Below, one piece after another: positions 17,289 through 26,511 of a stretch of 45,094 nt of DNA. Under the pieces are notes generated by a model that saw only the letters and a program-made list of their open reading frames with translations, was not told the origin of the DNA and did no database searches. Location: the NCBI GenBank assembly GCA_015056475.1, contig SVGF01000003.1, forward strand, positions 1 through 45,094, given 5' to 3'. Within the stretch, counting starts at the first letter, position 1. Every line of letters begins with the position of its first letter. A program made the position numbers and the translations under genes. The DNA comes from Clostridiales bacterium (GTDB lineage: Bacteria > Bacillota > Clostridia > HGM11327).

Positions 17289-17438
17289 CTATAAGGTTGA
17301 CAACACCAATAAAAACAAACGAACGGCAAGAACGAGTGTGATAATCCATTTACCGAGAGGCTCGTGATTCAGCGCAATAATAACGTAAACAATTATTATC
17401 GCAACTCAAATGATTATTTGGAAAAGAGATGATATCAA
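17289..17438 (-). pseudogene. Small membrane protein frame with internal TGA
   Basis: A 50-codon reverse frame runs from a possible TTG at 17436-17438 to TAG at 17289-17291. It is interrupted by one TGA at 17406-17408. The residues before it (ISSLFQIII) and after it (VAIIIVYVIIALNHEPLGKW, then a hydrophobic segment) form one coherent two-helix membrane hairpin, as if TGA replaced Trp. The start is weak: AAAGGA stands only two bases before TTG. The simplest reading is a small gene inactivated by a nonsense mutation; a chance hydrophobic frame is also possible. Nothing else is seen in 17262-17461. Confidence 0.4.
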
Positions 17439-17464
17439 TTTCCTTTTTTATTTGACTTGTCACC

Positions 17465-18706
17465 TTACTTTTTTAACACCATTTTCAAAATATTACCTAT
17501 TTTGGGCGGTGTGCCGTAAAGCAAAACGCCAACCCTGTATATTTTTGCTGAAAGAACACCTATTCCGATAGTTGATGCAATAAGTATTACTATAGAAATT
17601 GCAATTTCGTACCACAAAACCGTACTCATACAAATTCTCGTGAACATTGCCATGGGTGACGTAAACGGAATATACGAGCATATAAGCATTGCGGCATTAT
17701 CAACAGAACCACTGGTCATTGAGAACATAACCACCATAAATGCAATTATAAATAAGTACGTAATGGGCATTACGGATGTGTTGATATCCTCAAGCTTTGA
17801 AGCGGTTGAACCAACTGCACCAAACATAAACGCATAAATGAGGAATCCCAGAACAAAGAAAACTATCAAATAGATGAAGAGTTCAACAGGAATATCAAAT
17901 ATGGATGCGATCAAAGGATTTGAGAGTGATTCCTTATTAACGTTGTAGAGCAAAATTGCCGTACCAAACACCAGCACAAGCTGTGAGAATCCTGCAATAC
18001 ATGATGCAAGCACCTTGCCAAACATCATACTTGTTGGTTTTGCACTTGTTACCAATACCTCCATTGCACGTGAGCTCTTTTCAGTTGCTACGTTTGTTGC
18101 AACCATCTGACCGTAAAGGAGTATTACCATATACAACGCAAAGATCATTATGTAGGTATAAAAGAAATTCTGCATCTGATCCTTACCGAGTGTTTCGGTG
18201 ATGCTCTCGATCTGAACGGACATTATTTCGCCTGCAATATCGGGAGAAAGCCCGTTTTGTATCATTGCGTTGATCCTATATACCTCTTGGAGGACGGAAT
18301 TTGCTATTTCGGTATTTGTATCATACATTGAAAGATTATTAACGTAATAAGTGTATGACGCTGCGCTGTTCATAACGAATGCACATTCAGCCTCACCCGT
18401 AACGACGGACTCCTTTATGCTTTCTACAGAGTCTTTAACTGCTTTAACGTCGTAATCCGCAAAAGCATTTGCAAAGTACTCTTTTACAAGCGTTGAAAGA
18501 GTTTCATCCTCAGCATATACGAGCATAACGGGAAGATCTGTTGGGGGTGTATCGCTACCGTCGCTCGATTCAAATGCAGAAATTATATTAGGAATGAACA
18601 TAACTATTGCTATGAGCGCGATCATAAATACAGTAAAGCCCACGAAGGTTTTATTCTTTACGTATCCCTTTAACTCAAATTTTAATATTTTACTGAATTG
18701 TTTCAT
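17465..18706 (-). CDS. ABC transporter permease, ABC-2 type (NatB-like)
   Basis: A 413-residue membrane protein. One N-terminal transmembrane helix (about 20-42) is followed by a large extracytoplasmic domain (about 45-185) and then five to six helices, the standard ABC-2/NatB layout. Together with the ATPase 11 bases upstream it would form an export pump. NatAB relatives move sodium ions, while others move antibiotics or peptides, so the substrate is open. The motif ATNVATEKSSRAMEVLVTSA is typical of the family coupling helix region. Confidence 0.88.
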   Translation of the reverse strand: MKQFSKILKFELKGYVKNKTFVGFTVFMIALIAIVMFIPNIISAFESSDGSDTPPTDLPVMLVYAEDETLSTLVKEYFANAFADYDVKAVKDSVESIKESVVTGEAECAFVMNSAASYTYYVNNLSMYDTNTEIANSVLQEVYRINAMIQNGLSPDIAGEIMSVQIESITETLGKDQMQNFFYTYIMIFALYMVILLYGQMVATNVATEKSSRAMEVLVTSAKPTSMMFGKVLASCIAGFSQLVLVFGTAILLYNVNKESLSNPLIASIFDIPVELFIYLIVFFVLGFLIYAFMFGAVGSTASKLEDINTSVMPITYLFIIAFMVVMFSMTSGSVDNAAMLICSYIPFTSPMAMFTRICMSTVLWYEIAISIVILIASTIGIGVLSAKIYRVGVLLYGTPPKIGNILKMVLKK

Positions 18707-18717
18707 TATTTTTCTCC

Positions 18718-19608
18718 TTAGATCTGCTCGCCTGCGTATTCCACGAAAATATCATTCAACGACGGCTCAAACACCTTTATCTCATCAATATCATAATTCT
18801 CAACGATATGCTTCATCATAGCCTGCTTTTGGCCGGGATCTGAAAGCTGAATGAGTAAGCTTTGATCCTCTCGCTCAATGCAAGCGTCGCCAAGATCCGC
18901 CTTTATGGCTTTGGGGTTGGTTGTACTCACCACAAGCTTATCGCGGACGTAATTTCTCTTTATGTCGTGCAGGTCACCGCTGATAGCGACCTTGCCTGCA
19001 TTAATTATGGCAATACTGTCACAGAATTCTTCTATATAGCTCATCTGATGGCTTGAGAATAAAACTATTTTGCCCTTTGATATCTGTTCTTTTACTACGT
19101 CCTTCAAAAGCATTGCGTTTACGGGGTCAAGTCCCGAGAATGGCTCGTCGAGAATTACTATGTCGGGATCATGCGCAAGGGCTGTGATGAGCTGTATCTT
19201 CTGCTGATTACCCTTTGACAAAGTATCAAGGCGCTTGTTGCGGTATTCCGTCATGCCAAGCCTTGAAAGCCAATAATCTATGGACTTTACAGCATCCTTT
19301 GTTTTCATACCCTTGAGCTCTGCAAAATACGTGAGCTGATCTATTATTATCTTTTTGGGATACAAACCCCTCTCCTCGGGGAGATAGCCTATACCTATCT
19401 TGTCGTAATTTATGGGCTCGCCGTCAATAAGGACTTCGCCGTTATTTGCAGGAAATACGTTCATCAAAATACGGATGGACGTGGTCTTTCCCGCGCCGTT
19501 TCTACCCAATAATCCGAATGCTTTACCTCCTTCAGCTTTAAAGCTTACGCCCTTTAACACTTCCTTTTCACCAAAGGATTTATCAATATTTCTTAATTCA
19601 AGTATCAT
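18718..19608 (-). CDS. ABC transporter ATP-binding protein (NatA-like)
   Basis: A 296-residue nucleotide-binding subunit. It has Walker A GRNGAGKT (36-43), the ABC signature as LSKGNQQ (130-136), Walker B VILDEP (151-156) and switch His187. The LSKGNQQK variant and the C-terminal domain (about 215-295, DUF4162-like) are characteristic of the NatA/drug-export group. It starts one base after the stop of the GNAT gene upstream and is followed by the permease, so the three form one operon. Confidence 0.93.
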   Translation of the reverse strand: MILELRNIDKSFGEKEVLKGVSFKAEGGKAFGLLGRNGAGKTTSIRILMNVFPANNGEVLIDGEPINYDKIGIGYLPEERGLYPKKIIIDQLTYFAELKGMKTKDAVKSIDYWLSRLGMTEYRNKRLDTLSKGNQQKIQLITALAHDPDIVILDEPFSGLDPVNAMLLKDVVKEQISKGKIVLFSSHQMSYIEEFCDSIAIINAGKVAISGDLHDIKRNYVRDKLVVSTTNPKAIKADLGDACIEREDQSLLIQLSDPGQKQAMMKHIVENYDIDEIKVFEPSLNDIFVEYAGEQI

Positions 19609-19609
19609 T

Positions 19610-20389
19610 TTACACCTCTGAATTATTATTCATTTCATCAACCGTTTTGCACGGCTTTGCTGTCATTTCCACCCAAGCAGGTCTGAATCCGCTTTTGATG
19701 GCGTTTCTTACCGATTTAATATTGCTCCATGCAACACAATAAAAAGGCACGATGCCTCTGTTCAATATTTCTATTGCAAGCCTTGCTGTAAGTGCACAAG
19801 CTATTCCCTGCCTGCGATAGCTCGGCAATACGTCAACACCTATCTGCCACATGGTGTCACAATCGGCTGAGCAAGCGGCTAAACCGACTAATTTTTCACC
19901 GTCATAAGCACCTACACCGAGCACGTCAAGATGCTTTCTGTCCTCACATAGTGCATTTTCCCACTCGGTTGTGTAGAGATCTACAAAATCATCTTGGGAT
20001 AGAATTCTCATCTCATAGGGGCACTCGAGAGGTTTAAGAGCGTTAACGTCGGGTAGAAAGTATTCAGCCATAAAGCATATTTTTTGGCCTTTGGCAATTA
20101 AAGCGTCGTTCAAAACGTGGAGATTAGGAGTTTCAAACAAATGCTCAACGGGATATTTATTTATATAATCCTGCGTTATATCATAGAACTCCTCCGATAC
20201 GGAGGCCACAACGTTATTGCCGTAGGACACAAGCTGGCAGCTAAACGGAAGCTTTAAGTATTTTCTGGCATCGGCGTTATTCTTTGAAATAACTATGACG
20301 TTTTCTTGTTTTGTAAAATCGCACGGGTCCGCAGATATATCTATTGCGGATTGAGCCATTGCGATATTTAATATTTCAGTATTATTCAT
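19610..20389 (-). CDS. GNAT-family N-acetyltransferase
   Basis: A 259-residue protein. Its C-terminal half holds the acetyl-CoA fold: GVGAYDGEKLVGLAACSAD (beta strands), then IGVDVLPSYRRQGIACALTA with the RxxGxA pyrophosphate loop. The N-terminal half looks like a degenerate second GNAT-like or accessory domain. I take the start at 20389, which has AAAGGA upstream, rather than the ATG at 20470 that lies inside the promoter. It is first in an operon with an ABC exporter, so it may modify the exported compound or confer tolerance; that is inference. Confidence 0.8.
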   Translation of the reverse strand: MNNTEILNIAMAQSAIDISADPCDFTKQENVIVISKNNADARKYLKLPFSCQLVSYGNNVVASVSEEFYDITQDYINKYPVEHLFETPNLHVLNDALIAKGQKICFMAEYFLPDVNALKPLECPYEMRILSQDDFVDLYTTEWENALCEDRKHLDVLGVGAYDGEKLVGLAACSADCDTMWQIGVDVLPSYRRQGIACALTARLAIEILNRGIVPFYCVAWSNIKSVRNAIKSGFRPAWVEMTAKPCKTVDEMNNNSEV

Positions 20390-20441
20390 ATTTTTCCTTT
20401 TATCAAACGCATTGTGCATACAAGTGAATGCTTTATCTAAA

Positions 20442-20470
20442 ATTATAACATATTTTGGCAAGGTAGTCAA
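20442..20470 (-). promoter_or_regulatory. Promoter of the GNAT-ABC operon
   Basis: On the reverse strand TTGACT (20465-20470) and TATAAT (20442-20447) are 17 bases apart, 53 bases before the ATG at 20389. Confidence 0.8.
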
Positions 20471-20538
20471 TGTAAAATATTTAGAATAACATGAGTTTTT
20501 GCGCCATAGACTATATCAAAAATCGTTTTGGGGGTTAT

Positions 20539-21063
20539 ATGAAGAGATCGATAGGATTATGGCAATTATCAGGGTTTTCTTTTACATCACTTTTGGGTAC
20601 TGTTCTGCATTTTTTGTACGAATGGTCAAACGAGGCAGTATGGGTTGCGCCGTTTTCGGGCGTGAACGAATCGACGTGGGAGCATATGAAGCTGTTATTC
20701 TGGGCAACGTTTGCTTTTGCTGTGATACAGAGCTTTTTCTTTAAGGATACAAAGGGCTTCTGGTGTGTGAAATTAAGAGGAATAGCTTTGGGGCTGATAC
20801 TGATCCCCGTTATATTCTATACGTACAATGGAGTTGTAGCAAAGTCGCCCGATTGGATAAATATTGCGATATTCTATATTGCAGCGGGTGTTGCTTATGC
20901 TTTTGAAGCAAGACTCTTTTACTCGGATGCAATGGAGTGCAGATCATCCGGTGCTGCTTTTGTTACGCTTTGCATAATAGGAATAACGTTTGGGGTGTTT
21001 ACGTTTATTACTCCGGAGATCGGGATATTCCGCGACCCGATGACGGGTGGGTATGGAATCTGA
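20539..21063 (+). CDS. DUF6512-like membrane protein
   Basis: A 174-residue membrane protein with about five hydrophobic segments. The N-terminal block LWQLSGFSF and the motif PFSGVNESTWEHMKLLFW match a Firmicutes family that I believe is DUF6512; the assignment is from memory. Function is unknown. The ATG at 20539 follows a G-rich stretch (GGGGG), giving a modest ribosome site. An upstream in-frame ATG at 20491 has none and falls next to the divergent promoter. The C-terminus (TPEIGIFRDPMTGGYGI) looks intact and conserved. Confidence 0.72.
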   Translation: MKRSIGLWQLSGFSFTSLLGTVLHFLYEWSNEAVWVAPFSGVNESTWEHMKLLFWATFAFAVIQSFFFKDTKGFWCVKLRGIALGLILIPVIFYTYNGVVAKSPDWINIAIFYIAAGVAYAFEARLFYSDAMECRSSGAAFVTLCIIGITFGVFTFITPEIGIFRDPMTGGYGI

Positions 21064-21137
21064 ATCGGAAGAAATATGAGGTGAAGCAACAAATATTATT
21101 GTTTTGGATAAGTGATGTTATGATACAAAATTATTAC

Positions 21138-21166
21138 TTGACAAACAAATTACAGTATTGTATAAT
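21138..21166 (+). promoter_or_regulatory. Consensus promoter of the large lipoprotein gene
   Basis: TTGACA (21138-21143) and TATAAT (21161-21166) are a perfect sigma-A match with a 17-base spacer, 31 bases before the ATG at 21198. Confidence 0.9.
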
Positions 21167-21197
21167 GGACTATATAAAATATTTTTAGGAGAAAACC

Positions 21198-24077
21198 ATG
21201 AATTTTAAGAAAATTTTTATAGTTCTGCTTTTTGCGTGTATGTGTTTTTTCAGCGCATGCGGTGTTGACTCAGACGTAACCGTTCTTGAGCTCAACGGCG
21301 ATATAACTATTTCTGCCGACGGTAGCATTACATGTGACGGTAAACTGATATCCGGTTCAAAAAACACAAATCTCAAATCATCTGCCGAATACGTTATTAA
21401 GCAGGACGGCAGTATTATTGTACGAGTGGACGGCAACGAATATCTTATTCAGAAAGACGTTGACGTTGTTATTCCCGCAAAGGATGCAGATATTCCACAG
21501 ATAACTACTTCATCAAACAATATCTACTCCATACCGCTGGACGGAATAAACGTTGGTAACACAACTATAACGCACGATTGCTCGATAGTTTCGGGCGATA
21601 ACAAGATCACTTCCGATGAGAACGGTAATATGGTTATTTCCACGTCAAAGGGTGACTATATCATAAACAAAAAGGACGTTAAACCATTGAGTTCAAACGA
21701 CGATACTGTCAGCGTTACCTTGCCCGACGGACAAACTGTCGGCGTCACCGATATTATGGACATCATCAACGGAATTTCCATTAACCTTGACGGTTCAATA
21801 ACTATCGACGGCTCGATCGTATCAAATTCTGACGAAGGCATTACGCTTTCAACCGAGTTTGGTGATTATTCCGCAAACGTCAATAACGTTACTATTTCTG
21901 CAGAGGAGGTAAAAAACCTCGTATATCAAATAACAGGTGAGGACGGCAATGTTCTTGACTTGATAAATCTTGCAAAGGATATTACCATTGACAAAAACGG
22001 TAACGTTGTAACGCCCAACGGTACTATCTCCATTCAAGACGGTATGGTTACGATAGATGCACCAAAAAAGAGCACTGCTTACATACTGCCCAACGGAATT
22101 GTGGTTGACAGAGGCGCCATTGAGCGTAACAAGGACGGCACTGTAATATTGCCCGAAACAGTAACCACATTCACCACCGAAGACGATCAGGTTGTCGTTG
22201 TGTATGAAAATGAAATGAAATTTACTCCCGACAATTTGTGTTATGAATATACTTATTGGACATTTACCACTCTTGACGGTTTTGGCAACTATTCATCCAA
22301 CCGAGTTGCAAAGACTAATAACAAAGCCGCTTTTGTCACAGTCACACTCTATGATTATAATTATCTTGATGAATGGAATGAACCTAGAATGATCTATGTC
22401 GAAACAACTTGGATAAGTGATTCCGAGTTGGTAGAGCACTCCGATTACGAATACGATGCAGACGGCTTTAACACACAAATTACATCTCAAATATGTAACC
22501 CTGTTACACGGGAAAGATCCAAGACCGTTACCGTATTCACTAAGGATGATCCGTTTTATTGTGCGATTTATTCTTATGATAAAAATGACAAGCTGATCAA
22601 TCATACAGAAATACATAACTTTGACGATCCTGATATCTCATTCCCGCAGGTTTACAAGAGATTCAATTCAAACGGTGTTTTAGTTCATTATTCCGAAATG
22701 GACAAGACAGGTACGGAAATAGTAGTTTGCGAGTATGCAGATGACGGTACACTTCTCCGCCACACAACGCCCAACTCCTCAACTTACTACAATGAGGACG
22801 GTACACACACCATGGAATATTGGTATGCTGACGGCTCCGGCGGTTATATCACCACTTATGCAACAGGTGATTCGCTTGAAAACATAAGAGATACTCAAGA
22901 CAGATACATTTATCAGAAGTATTACGACAGCAATGGCGAGCTTATTAATTACTTTCACTATCAGTATGACATTGATGGCTATGCCAAGATCACCACAATC
23001 ATCAGAAATAATTATGACCAATCAACGCCTTATAAGACCATGATCTATGAAAATGCAGATGAAATTACTCTACTGCGCCAAGAATATACCATTGATGAGA
23101 AGTTGATTTCTGAACTTAAATACGCTGATGACGGAACACCGATCTACATAGAGTATTTTGACAGCTCAACCAACACTCACACATCTACTTATTATAATGT
23201 TGACGGATGGTGGTATGTTGAAACCTGTAACTATTATTCCACAGGTGAAAAAAGAATATCTTATGCAAAAAAGCTTGAAAATAAGGGTTACGAAGGTATT
23301 GAACAGGATTTCGTTGAAAAAGCAATCAAGGTAATATATTACTACTCTAACGGCAATGTTTATTCAATAAGCGAATATGATGAGGATTTTGAAAATAACT
23401 TCCCCATTTTATTTGAGAGATACAACCAGGACGGAGCTCTTATTTATAAGGAATCCTTAAATCATTCTCTTGAGCATATGGAGGACGGCACTATTGTTGA
23501 AATGTTTAAGAATGATGACGGTTCAATAAGGCGCATTACAATTTATCCTAATGGAAGCAAATATGAAACAGTTACAAATGCTCAAGGTGAACAAACATAT
23601 GAAGCAAACTATGACACTAACGGTGATCTTTTATTCTCATCCTCTACTGAATACAACGTTGACGGTTATGCAAAAAAGGTAACCTCCATTCTCGAATATA
23701 ACACGGATTCAAATATATACAAAACCATCAAATGCTATAACCATCAAGTTATTCTTGTCAGTGATATGAGCTACAACAAAAATGGAGTACTCGTAGAAGA
23801 TACCCAATATGACGATGACGGAAACTGTCTCTATATTAAAACATATCACGATACTGGAAGTCCAAAAAACGCATTGGAATTTGATTACAATGTTGACGGT
23901 TGGTATTACGTAACAAAAGGTTATTCGTACCCATCGGGGAAAATAATATCTTACAGTTACCACGATCATAACCTCTTGTGCAGAAAATATGTTGCTTACC
24001 TTGACGACGGAACCTTGTGGTGGATAAGTGAGTATGACGAAAACGGTAACGAAATATACACCAAATACTATATATAA
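21198..24077 (+). CDS. Large surface lipoprotein with two kinds of repeats
   Basis: A 959-residue lipoprotein with a signal peptide (1-20) and lipobox FSAC (Cys21). Residues about 30-345 consist of diverged beta-strand repeats of the type ITISADGSITCDGKLIS and INLDGSITIDGSIVS, likely a beta-helix or beta-solenoid. Residues about 350-959 hold many units centred on Y-x-x-DG (YNEDGTHTMEYWYADGSG, YNVDGWWYVETCNYYSTGE, YNVDGYAKKVTSILEYN), reminiscent of YD or MORN-like beta-hairpin repeats. Asp, Asn, Tyr and Gly are greatly enriched. No enzyme motif is visible. It has its own strong promoter and terminator, so it is a stand-alone, probably well expressed surface protein. AGGAG precedes the ATG. Confidence 0.75.
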   Translation: MNFKKIFIVLLFACMCFFSACGVDSDVTVLELNGDITISADGSITCDGKLISGSKNTNLKSSAEYVIKQDGSIIVRVDGNEYLIQKDVDVVIPAKDADIPQITTSSNNIYSIPLDGINVGNTTITHDCSIVSGDNKITSDENGNMVISTSKGDYIINKKDVKPLSSNDDTVSVTLPDGQTVGVTDIMDIINGISINLDGSITIDGSIVSNSDEGITLSTEFGDYSANVNNVTISAEEVKNLVYQITGEDGNVLDLINLAKDITIDKNGNVVTPNGTISIQDGMVTIDAPKKSTAYILPNGIVVDRGAIERNKDGTVILPETVTTFTTEDDQVVVVYENEMKFTPDNLCYEYTYWTFTTLDGFGNYSSNRVAKTNNKAAFVTVTLYDYNYLDEWNEPRMIYVETTWISDSELVEHSDYEYDADGFNTQITSQICNPVTRERSKTVTVFTKDDPFYCAIYSYDKNDKLINHTEIHNFDDPDISFPQVYKRFNSNGVLVHYSEMDKTGTEIVVCEYADDGTLLRHTTPNSSTYYNEDGTHTMEYWYADGSGGYITTYATGDSLENIRDTQDRYIYQKYYDSNGELINYFHYQYDIDGYAKITTIIRNNYDQSTPYKTMIYENADEITLLRQEYTIDEKLISELKYADDGTPIYIEYFDSSTNTHTSTYYNVDGWWYVETCNYYSTGEKRISYAKKLENKGYEGIEQDFVEKAIKVIYYYSNGNVYSISEYDEDFENNFPILFERYNQDGALIYKESLNHSLEHMEDGTIVEMFKNDDGSIRRITIYPNGSKYETVTNAQGEQTYEANYDTNGDLLFSSSTEYNVDGYAKKVTSILEYNTDSNIYKTIKCYNHQVILVSDMSYNKNGVLVEDTQYDDDGNCLYIKTYHDTGSPKNALEFDYNVDGWYYVTKGYSYPSGKIISYSYHDHNLLCRKYVAYLDDGTLWWISEYDENGNEIYTKYYI

Positions 24078-24102
24078 TTAAGTATTGTTAAAGCTATATA
24101 AT

Positions 24103-24130
24103 AAAGCTCCGAATTAAATATCGGAGCTTT
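24103..24130. terminator. Bidirectional terminator
   Basis: AAAGCTCCGA (24103-24112) pairs with TCGGAGCTTT (24121-24130) and is followed by TT and AT-rich sequence. It lies between the convergent lipoprotein and SGNH hydrolase genes. Confidence 0.85.
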
Positions 24131-24143
24131 TTATTGTACTGAT

Positions 24144-25208
24144 TTATAATTCAACTACATTCGCCGTCAGCAATGCCGCAACTCTTATTACGTGCCCCTC
24201 GGATTCCGGAGATTTTTTGCCCGTCACCTCAAACTTCAGAGTGTGCTTACCATATTCAAGATCATCTGCAAAAAATGCACATGAATCTCTGTCAAAGGAA
24301 TTTGCGTAAGTGTCCCATTGATTAAACTCGCAAACGAATTTATCATCGATGTAAACGTTTGTTATGCCGCTATCCTTTTCGATCCTGGTATATGCGGCAC
24401 AAACTGTGCCCTCAAAGTCTATCTCAAGTGTTTGCCCCTTTGTATCGGCACAGAAGTACCTTAAATTTCCGCCGTACGTTGTTACCCTTTTTGAGAGCAA
24501 AAAGTCGCCTCTTGCTTCTTTCAACTCCTCAGCGGGAATCATAACCGGTGATATAAAATCCTTGTCTGTGACCGGCTGTTGAGGGAATTCAAACGTAAAT
24601 TCCGCATCAGGCAGCACTCTGGTGATCTCATCAAAATACACGCTGTAGCCGAGGTCGTTTGGATGCACGGTGTCGGTAATGTATTTTTTCTTGTCACCGC
24701 ACTCGCATATTTTGTCGTAAAGCGGTTTACCCATATAAATTACCGGGACACCGTAAGCCTTTGCTATATTTGCCTGCCCCTTTACAGTAACCTTGTACCC
24801 GTGAGCATTCTCACCCTCAGCGTTATAATTACCGTCGCAATATGCTATCAAAAGCACTATGGGAAGGGTTGGGTCGTGTCGTCTTGACGTACGTATCAAG
24901 CCCTCTACGTATGGCAGCATATCAGCATTGCCGCAATCGTTAACAGCGTATTCAATAAAAAGAACGTCGGGAGCTTTGTCAAGCACCTGCTTTTGAAGCC
25001 TGAAAAGACCAAACATGGACGTTGTGCCACCTATTGCGGCATTGATTTCTGTAACGCTTGCCTCGGGGAACGCATCTGCTATGTATTGAGTTACACGGGA
25101 TGAGTAACGGTTGGCGCTTTTGGATGCACCTGCGCCCTCTGTGAGCGAGCCGCCTATGAATGCCACGTTGATATCGGTTTTGTCCTTTAATGATTCAAAC
25201 AGCTTCAT
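24144..25208 (-). CDS. SGNH/GDSL hydrolase with C-terminal beta-sandwich
   Basis: A 354-residue esterase-type protein. Block I is IGGSLTEG (Ser21 nucleophile), the block III Asn is in YAVNDCGN (90), and block V is DTVHPNDLGY with Asp179 and His182. Residues about 235-354 form a beta-rich domain ending VIRVAALLTANVVEL. The order (SGNH first, beta-sandwich last) is the reverse of CE2 esterases. There is no signal peptide, so it would deacetylate imported sugars or oligosaccharides; the substrate is not known. It begins 5 bases after the HIT gene and has no clear ribosome site of its own, consistent with translational coupling. Confidence 0.85.
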   Translation of the reverse strand: MKLFESLKDKTDINVAFIGGSLTEGAGASKSANRYSSRVTQYIADAFPEASVTEINAAIGGTTSMFGLFRLQKQVLDKAPDVLFIEYAVNDCGNADMLPYVEGLIRTSRRHDPTLPIVLLIAYCDGNYNAEGENAHGYKVTVKGQANIAKAYGVPVIYMGKPLYDKICECGDKKKYITDTVHPNDLGYSVYFDEITRVLPDAEFTFEFPQQPVTDKDFISPVMIPAEELKEARGDFLLSKRVTTYGGNLRYFCADTKGQTLEIDFEGTVCAAYTRIEKDSGITNVYIDDKFVCEFNQWDTYANSFDRDSCAFFADDLEYGKHTLKFEVTGKKSPESEGHVIRVAALLTANVVEL

Positions 25209-25213
25209 GATAT

Positions 25214-25558
25214 TTAACCCATGTTTTCTGGTAACTGCTTGCCTGCAAGCACGTGGAAATGAAGATGCTTAACGGACTGTCTTGCATCGTCACCGTGATT
25301 TGTGATGATTCTGTAGCCGCTTTCTGAAATGCCCTCAGCCTTTGCTATCAGCGGAATGGTTGCAAAAATATGCGCAACGATATCAGCATTGTCATTTGTA
25401 ATATGATCGGCGGACGGAATATGCTCCTTTGGAATAACCAAAAGATGCACCGGCGCCATGGGAGCAATATCTCTGAAGCAGAGTATCTTATCATCTTCAT
25501 ATACCTTGTTTGACGGGATATCGCCCGCAACTATTTTGCAAAAAATACAATTATCCAT
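25214..25558 (-). CDS. HIT-family nucleotide-binding protein
   Basis: A 114-residue histidine-triad protein of the HINT/PKCI branch, which hydrolyses nucleoside phosphoramidates such as AMP-lysine in the cytoplasm. The triad HLHFHVL is near residues 99-105. CIFCKIVAGDIPSNKVYEDD at the N-terminus has the CxxC typical of bacterial HIT proteins. Length is normal. AAAGGAG precedes the ATG, and the promoter at 25589-25617 serves it and the SGNH gene. Confidence 0.95.
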   Translation of the reverse strand: MDNCIFCKIVAGDIPSNKVYEDDKILCFRDIAPMAPVHLLVIPKEHIPSADHITNDNADIVAHIFATIPLIAKAEGISESGYRIITNHGDDARQSVKHLHFHVLAGKQLPENMG

Positions 25559-25588
25559 AAGTTTTTCTCCTTTGTGTTTTTCAATATT

Positions 25589-25617
25589 ATTTTACCACAA
25601 CAAAATGCATATGTCAA
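25589..25617 (-). promoter_or_regulatory. Promoter of the HIT-SGNH operon
   Basis: On the reverse strand TTGACA (25612-25617) and TAAAAT (25589-25594) are 17 bases apart, about 30 bases before the HIT start. Confidence 0.8.
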
Positions 25618-25626
25618 CTTAAATGC

Positions 25627-26511
25627 TTATTTCTTTTGTAAAACGTCCGAAAGCTTTGCGCTTGTGCCAAAAACTACAGCCATATCCAGCAGATCACCCT
25701 CGGTGAATTCGCATATCACATTAAAATCATTGTCAACTATTCTGTAAGTATTCACCGTGTCGTGTCCGCCTGCCTTAAGCGCATCTCTTATGCTCGCCGT
25801 ATTTATTACGTAAATGCATTTTGAAACAAGCGTTACGTGCTTTTTTAAGTCCTTATCCTTGTTGATTATGTTGCTTACAAAATTTGACGTGCATTTTCTT
25901 TTGTCCGATATTGCGTAGTGAACAAATAACAGCGTTATTAAAAGCAGCTGCCACACAAACTCACCCTCGGCAACAGCCAGAAATACAAACGCCCCAAAAA
26001 TTGCTCCCGCAAATATCAAGCTCACAACAAATAATATATTTGTTGCACGCCTTTCGTTAAAGCATCTCAGCAAGATCGCCTTAAAAGCGTTACCGCCGTC
26101 AAACGGACAAACAGGCAAAAGACTCACCGCAGCAATAAAGCCGTTAACGAGCGCTGTCTGCATCAACAGCAAAGAATCCGAGGCTACACCCATTGCCCAG
26201 CTCACGCAAAATATCATCACGTTTGTAAAAGGCGCAAATAAATACAGCGCAACCTTTCTTGAAAGGCTGTGCTTACCCGTCACGTCAACGCTTAAGATCC
26301 CACCCGTTGGCAAAAGCACGAATGATGAAACGTCCATTTCAAACAAATGTGCCGCCAAAAGATGCGAAAGCTCATGTATTGCAAATGACGGCAGAAGCAA
26401 AAGCCATAGCCCAAGCCCTCCGCTGATGCACACAGCAATCACCGCAGGAATCACAAGCACGTCAAAGTAGAGCGAAACGCCCCTCAAAGAGCCTACGTAT
26501 ACTCTGCTCAC
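25627..26511 (-). CDS. spoIVFB: Site-2 protease, SpoIVFB-like
   Basis: A 294-residue membrane metalloprotease. The zinc motif HELSH (46-50) sits in a transmembrane helix, and the second motif PVCPFDGGNAF (133-143) supplies Asp138, replacing the usual NPxDG. A soluble C-terminal domain (about 205-294) resembles the CBS-like tail of SpoIVFB. In spore formers this enzyme cleaves pro-sigma-K in the mother cell. It starts with GTG overlapping the stop of the SpoIVFA-like gene by 4 bases (GTGA). The pair order and overlap support the sporulation assignment over a generic S2P. Confidence 0.8.
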   Translation of the reverse strand: MSRVYVGSLRGVSLYFDVLVIPAVIAVCISGGLGLWLLLLPSFAIHELSHLLAAHLFEMDVSSFVLLPTGGILSVDVTGKHSLSRKVALYLFAPFTNVMIFCVSWAMGVASDSLLLMQTALVNGFIAAVSLLPVCPFDGGNAFKAILLRCFNERRATNILFVVSLIFAGAIFGAFVFLAVAEGEFVWQLLLITLLFVHYAISDKRKCTSNFVSNIINKDKDLKKHVTLVSKCIYVINTASIRDALKAGGHDTVNTYRIVDNDFNVICEFTEGDLLDMAVVFGTSAKLSDVLQKK

